Below, piece after piece: positions 4,845 to 6,456 of a stretch of 6,456 bases of DNA. Every line of letters begins with the position of its first letter. The first letter of the stretch is position 1. This DNA comes from Pseudomonadota bacterium. Its GTDB lineage: Bacteria; Pseudomonadota; Gammaproteobacteria; Xanthomonadales; Xanthomonadaceae. The stretch covers positions 1 through 6,456 of the forward strand of contig JAFAFD010000482.1 in NCBI GenBank assembly GCA_023423675.1, read 5' to 3'. Below the pieces are notes generated by a model, which worked only from the letters and a program-made list of their open reading frames with translations, made no database searches and was not told the origin of the DNA. A program made the translations under genes and the position numbers.

Positions 4845-5810
4845 ATGACCATCCTGCTCACCGGCGCTGCCGGCTTCATCGGTGCCTACACCGCCCGCGC
4901 GCTGCTGGAGGCCGGCCAGGCCGTGGTCGGACTGGACAACTTCAACGATTACTACGACCCGCAGATCAAGCGCGATCGCGTGGCCGCGCTGTGCCCGGGC
5001 CTGGACCTGCGCACCCTGGACCTGACCGACCAGCAGGGCCTGGCTGCGCTGTTCGATGAGGTGCAGCCCACCGCAGTGATCCACCTGGCCGCGCAGGCCG
5101 GCGTGCGTTACTCGCTGGAAAACCCGCACGCCTACGTCGACAGCAACCTGACCGGCTTCGTCAACATGCTCGAGCTGTGCCGCCACCGTGGCGTGCAGCA
5201 CCTGGTGTATGCGTCCAGCAGCTCGGTCTATGGCGATTCGGCCACGCCGCCGTTTTCCGAAGACCAGCGCGTGGACCAGCCGCGCTCGCTGTACGCGGCC
5301 ACCAAGGCCGCCAACGAGCTGATGGCCTACACCTATGCGCAGCTGTACGGCCTGCATGCCACCGGCCTGCGCTTCTTCACCGTGTACGGCCCGTGGGGCC
5401 GGCCGGACATGGCGCCGCTGCTGTTCTCGCGCGCGGTGCTGGCCGGGCGGCCGATCGATGTGTTCAACGAAGGGCGCATGCAGCGCGATTTCACACATGT
5501 TTCCGACATCGTATCGGGCATCCTCGGCGCCCTCGCGAACCCCAGCACCGACGCGGTGCCGCACCGGGTGTTCAACCTCGGCAACCATACGCCGGTCGAG
5601 CTGGAACGCTTCATCAGCGTGATCGAGCAGGCCGCCGGCCGCCCCGCGCAGAAGGTCTACAAGCCGATGCAGCCGGGTGACATGGTCCGCACGATGGCCG
5701 ACACCCGGCGCGCCCATGACGCCTTCGGCTTCGATGCGGTCACCCCGATCGAACAGGGCCTGCCGCCGGTGGTGGCGTGGTGCCGCGACTATTTTGGCGA
5801 TCGCGCCTGA
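4845..5810 (+). CDS. NAD-dependent epimerase, UDP-glucuronate 4-epimerase-like
   Basis: This is a 321-residue extended short-chain dehydrogenase/reductase that most resembles UDP-glucuronate 4-epimerases (LpsL/Cap1J/WbnF group), which interconvert UDP-glucuronate and UDP-galacturonate in the cytosol using tightly bound NAD. Seen directly are the Rossmann motif LLTGAAGFIGAYTAR (4-18), DNFNDYYDPQIKRDR (31-45, a stretch typical of this group), HLAAQAGVRYS (80-90), the SSSSVYG strand (124-130), and the catalytic Y150 and K154 in SLYAATKAANEL (148-159). FFTVYGPWGRPDMA (177-190), GRPIDVFNEG (201-210) with RMQRDFTHVSDIV (211-223) and NLGNHTPVEL (244-253) follow. The C-terminus AWCRDYF (311-317) also fits. 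Substrate choice is inference; UDP-glucose or other UDP-sugar epimerases are alternatives. The ATG at 4845 opens directly on the first strand, but the ribosome-binding site is weak (AGAG, 4833-4836). A glycosyltransferase gene follows after 90 bases, suggesting that it uses the sugar made here. Confidence 0.9.
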   Translation: MTILLTGAAGFIGAYTARALLEAGQAVVGLDNFNDYYDPQIKRDRVAALCPGLDLRTLDLTDQQGLAALFDEVQPTAVIHLAAQAGVRYSLENPHAYVDSNLTGFVNMLELCRHRGVQHLVYASSSSVYGDSATPPFSEDQRVDQPRSLYAATKAANELMAYTYAQLYGLHATGLRFFTVYGPWGRPDMAPLLFSRAVLAGRPIDVFNEGRMQRDFTHVSDIVSGILGALANPSTDAVPHRVFNLGNHTPVELERFISVIEQAAGRPAQKVYKPMQPGDMVRTMADTRRAHDAFGFDAVTPIEQGLPPVVAWCRDYFGDRA

Positions 5811-5900
5811 GGACGGACCCTCACGCAGCCGGATTCATCTTCGGATAACCTCGGCTTCGGAGAATGCGCGGTCTTTGTATCCCTGCTGGCCGAGTGACCC
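5811..5900. other. Gap between epimerase and glycosyltransferase genes
   Basis: These 90 bases hold no terminator-like hairpin and no convincing promoter. A 7-base direct repeat CTTCGGA occurs at 5839-5845 and 5855-5861, and GATAAC (5844-5849) is a weak -10-like hexamer without a -35 partner. An in-frame TGA at 5895-5897 directly before the next ATG shows that the glycosyltransferase cannot start further upstream. Confidence 0.3.
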
Positions 5901-6456
5901 ATGAGCCAACCCGAGCTTTCCGTTGTCGTCCCGGTGTTCAACGAACGCGACAATGTCGCGCCCCTGGTCGGTGAGATCGTTGCCGCGCTGCGCGGCCATC
6001 TGCCGTTCGAGATCGTCTACGTGGACGACAACTCGCGCGATGACAGCCTGGCCGTGCTGCAGGGCCTGAAGGCCAGCATCCCGGAACTGCGCGTGCTGCA
6101 CCATGTCAGCCAGAGCGGGCAGAGCACCGCCGTCCGCACCGGCGTGCGAAATGCGCGCGCGCCGTGGATCGCCACCCTCGATGGCGACGGCCAGAACGAC
6201 CCAGCCGATATTCCGAAACTACTGGCTGCGCGGCAGAGCGCTGATGCGCAGGTGAAGCTGTTCGCCGGCTGGCGCGTCAACCGCCAGGACAGTGGCAGCA
6301 AGCGCTGGGCCAGCAAGTGGGCCAACGCCATCCGCGCGCGCATGCTGCGCGACGATACCCCCGATACCGGCTGCGGCATCAAGCTGTTCGAGCGCGAGGC
6401 CTTCCTCGACCTGCCGTACTTCGACCACATGCACCGCTACCTGCCGGCGCTGATGC
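5901..6456 (+). CDS. Family 2 glycosyltransferase, polyprenyl-phosphate sugar synthase type (3' truncated by window edge)
   Basis: The frame is open from the ATG at 5901 to the right edge and gives 185 residues without a stop. It is a GT-A fold family 2 glycosyltransferase of the dolichol-phosphate mannose synthase/ArnC/GtrB kind, which moves a sugar from a nucleotide donor to a polyprenyl-phosphate carrier on the cytosolic face of the inner membrane. Motifs are LSVVVPVFNERDNV (6-19), IVYVDDNSRDDSL (38-50, nucleotide-binding), VSQSGQSTAVRTGV (69-82), the metal-binding DGDGQNDP (94-101) and DTGCGIKLFEREAFLDLPYF (155-174), followed by DHMHRYLPAL, a block typical of this subgroup. Any C-terminal membrane helices lie outside the window. 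An in-frame TGA at 5895-5897 makes this ATG the first possible start; CGAG (5891-5894) is a weak ribosome-binding site. With the epimerase upstream it likely begins a surface-polysaccharide or lipid A modification unit. Donor and acceptor are not shown by the sequence. Confidence 0.92.
   Translation, partial: MSQPELSVVVPVFNERDNVAPLVGEIVAALRGHLPFEIVYVDDNSRDDSLAVLQGLKASIPELRVLHHVSQSGQSTAVRTGVRNARAPWIATLDGDGQNDPADIPKLLAARQSADAQVKLFAGWRVNRQDSGSKRWASKWANAIRARMLRDDTPDTGCGIKLFEREAFLDLPYFDHMHRYLPALM

Noticed and set aside
4764..5717. 317-residue minus-strand open frame opposite the epimerase
   Set aside because: It is another antisense shadow of a high-GC gene, with no domain recognised and no ribosome-binding site.

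Overview
The window reads as chromosomal DNA of a gamma-proteobacterium in the Xanthomonadaceae, most likely Stenotrophomonas. The reasons are high GC with strong C/G third-position preference, protein sequences of xanthomonad type, and a short palindrome at 542-562 resembling the GTAG-type palindromes (SMAG) described from Stenotrophomonas maltophilia. The rsmG-parA-parB order is the arrangement commonly found near the replication origin in many bacteria, so this is probably an origin-proximal region. The genus is inference; the gene order and proteins are seen directly.

Layout. 1-502 (+): 3' part of exodeoxyribonuclease III (xthA). 503-572: a tail-to-tail gap with two back-to-back perfect hairpins, one a probable bidirectional terminator and the other the SMAG-like palindrome. 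573-824 (-): a small GlsB/YeaQ/YmgE-type membrane protein. 825-914: a divergent intergenic gap. From 915 to the right end everything is on the + strand: an Sfp/HetI-type phosphopantetheinyl transferase (915-1514), rsmG (1554-2192), parA (2305-3102), parB overlapping it by one base (3102-4022), a Suppressor-of-fused (SUFU) domain protein with atypical codon use (4073-4798), a UDP-glucuronate 4-epimerase-like protein (4845-5810), and the N-terminal 185 residues of a family 2 glycosyltransferase of the polyprenyl-phosphate sugar synthase type (5901 to the edge).

Functionally there are three blocks. The first is housekeeping: DNA repair, cofactor transfer to carrier proteins, rRNA methylation and chromosome partition. 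The second is a single accessory-looking gene, the SUFU protein, a family that in bacteria includes immunity proteins of polymorphic toxins; no toxin is visible beside it. The third is the start of a cell-surface glycosylation unit, where an epimerase that could make UDP-galacturonate precedes a glycosyltransferase that could load such a sugar onto a lipid carrier.

Most of the window is ordinary core genome. The points most worth a second look are the SUFU gene and the hairpins inside it, the epimerase/glycosyltransferase pair, the SMAG-like palindrome, and the -10-like elements before rsmG and parA. No RNA gene, insertion sequence, CRISPR array or complete parS site was seen.
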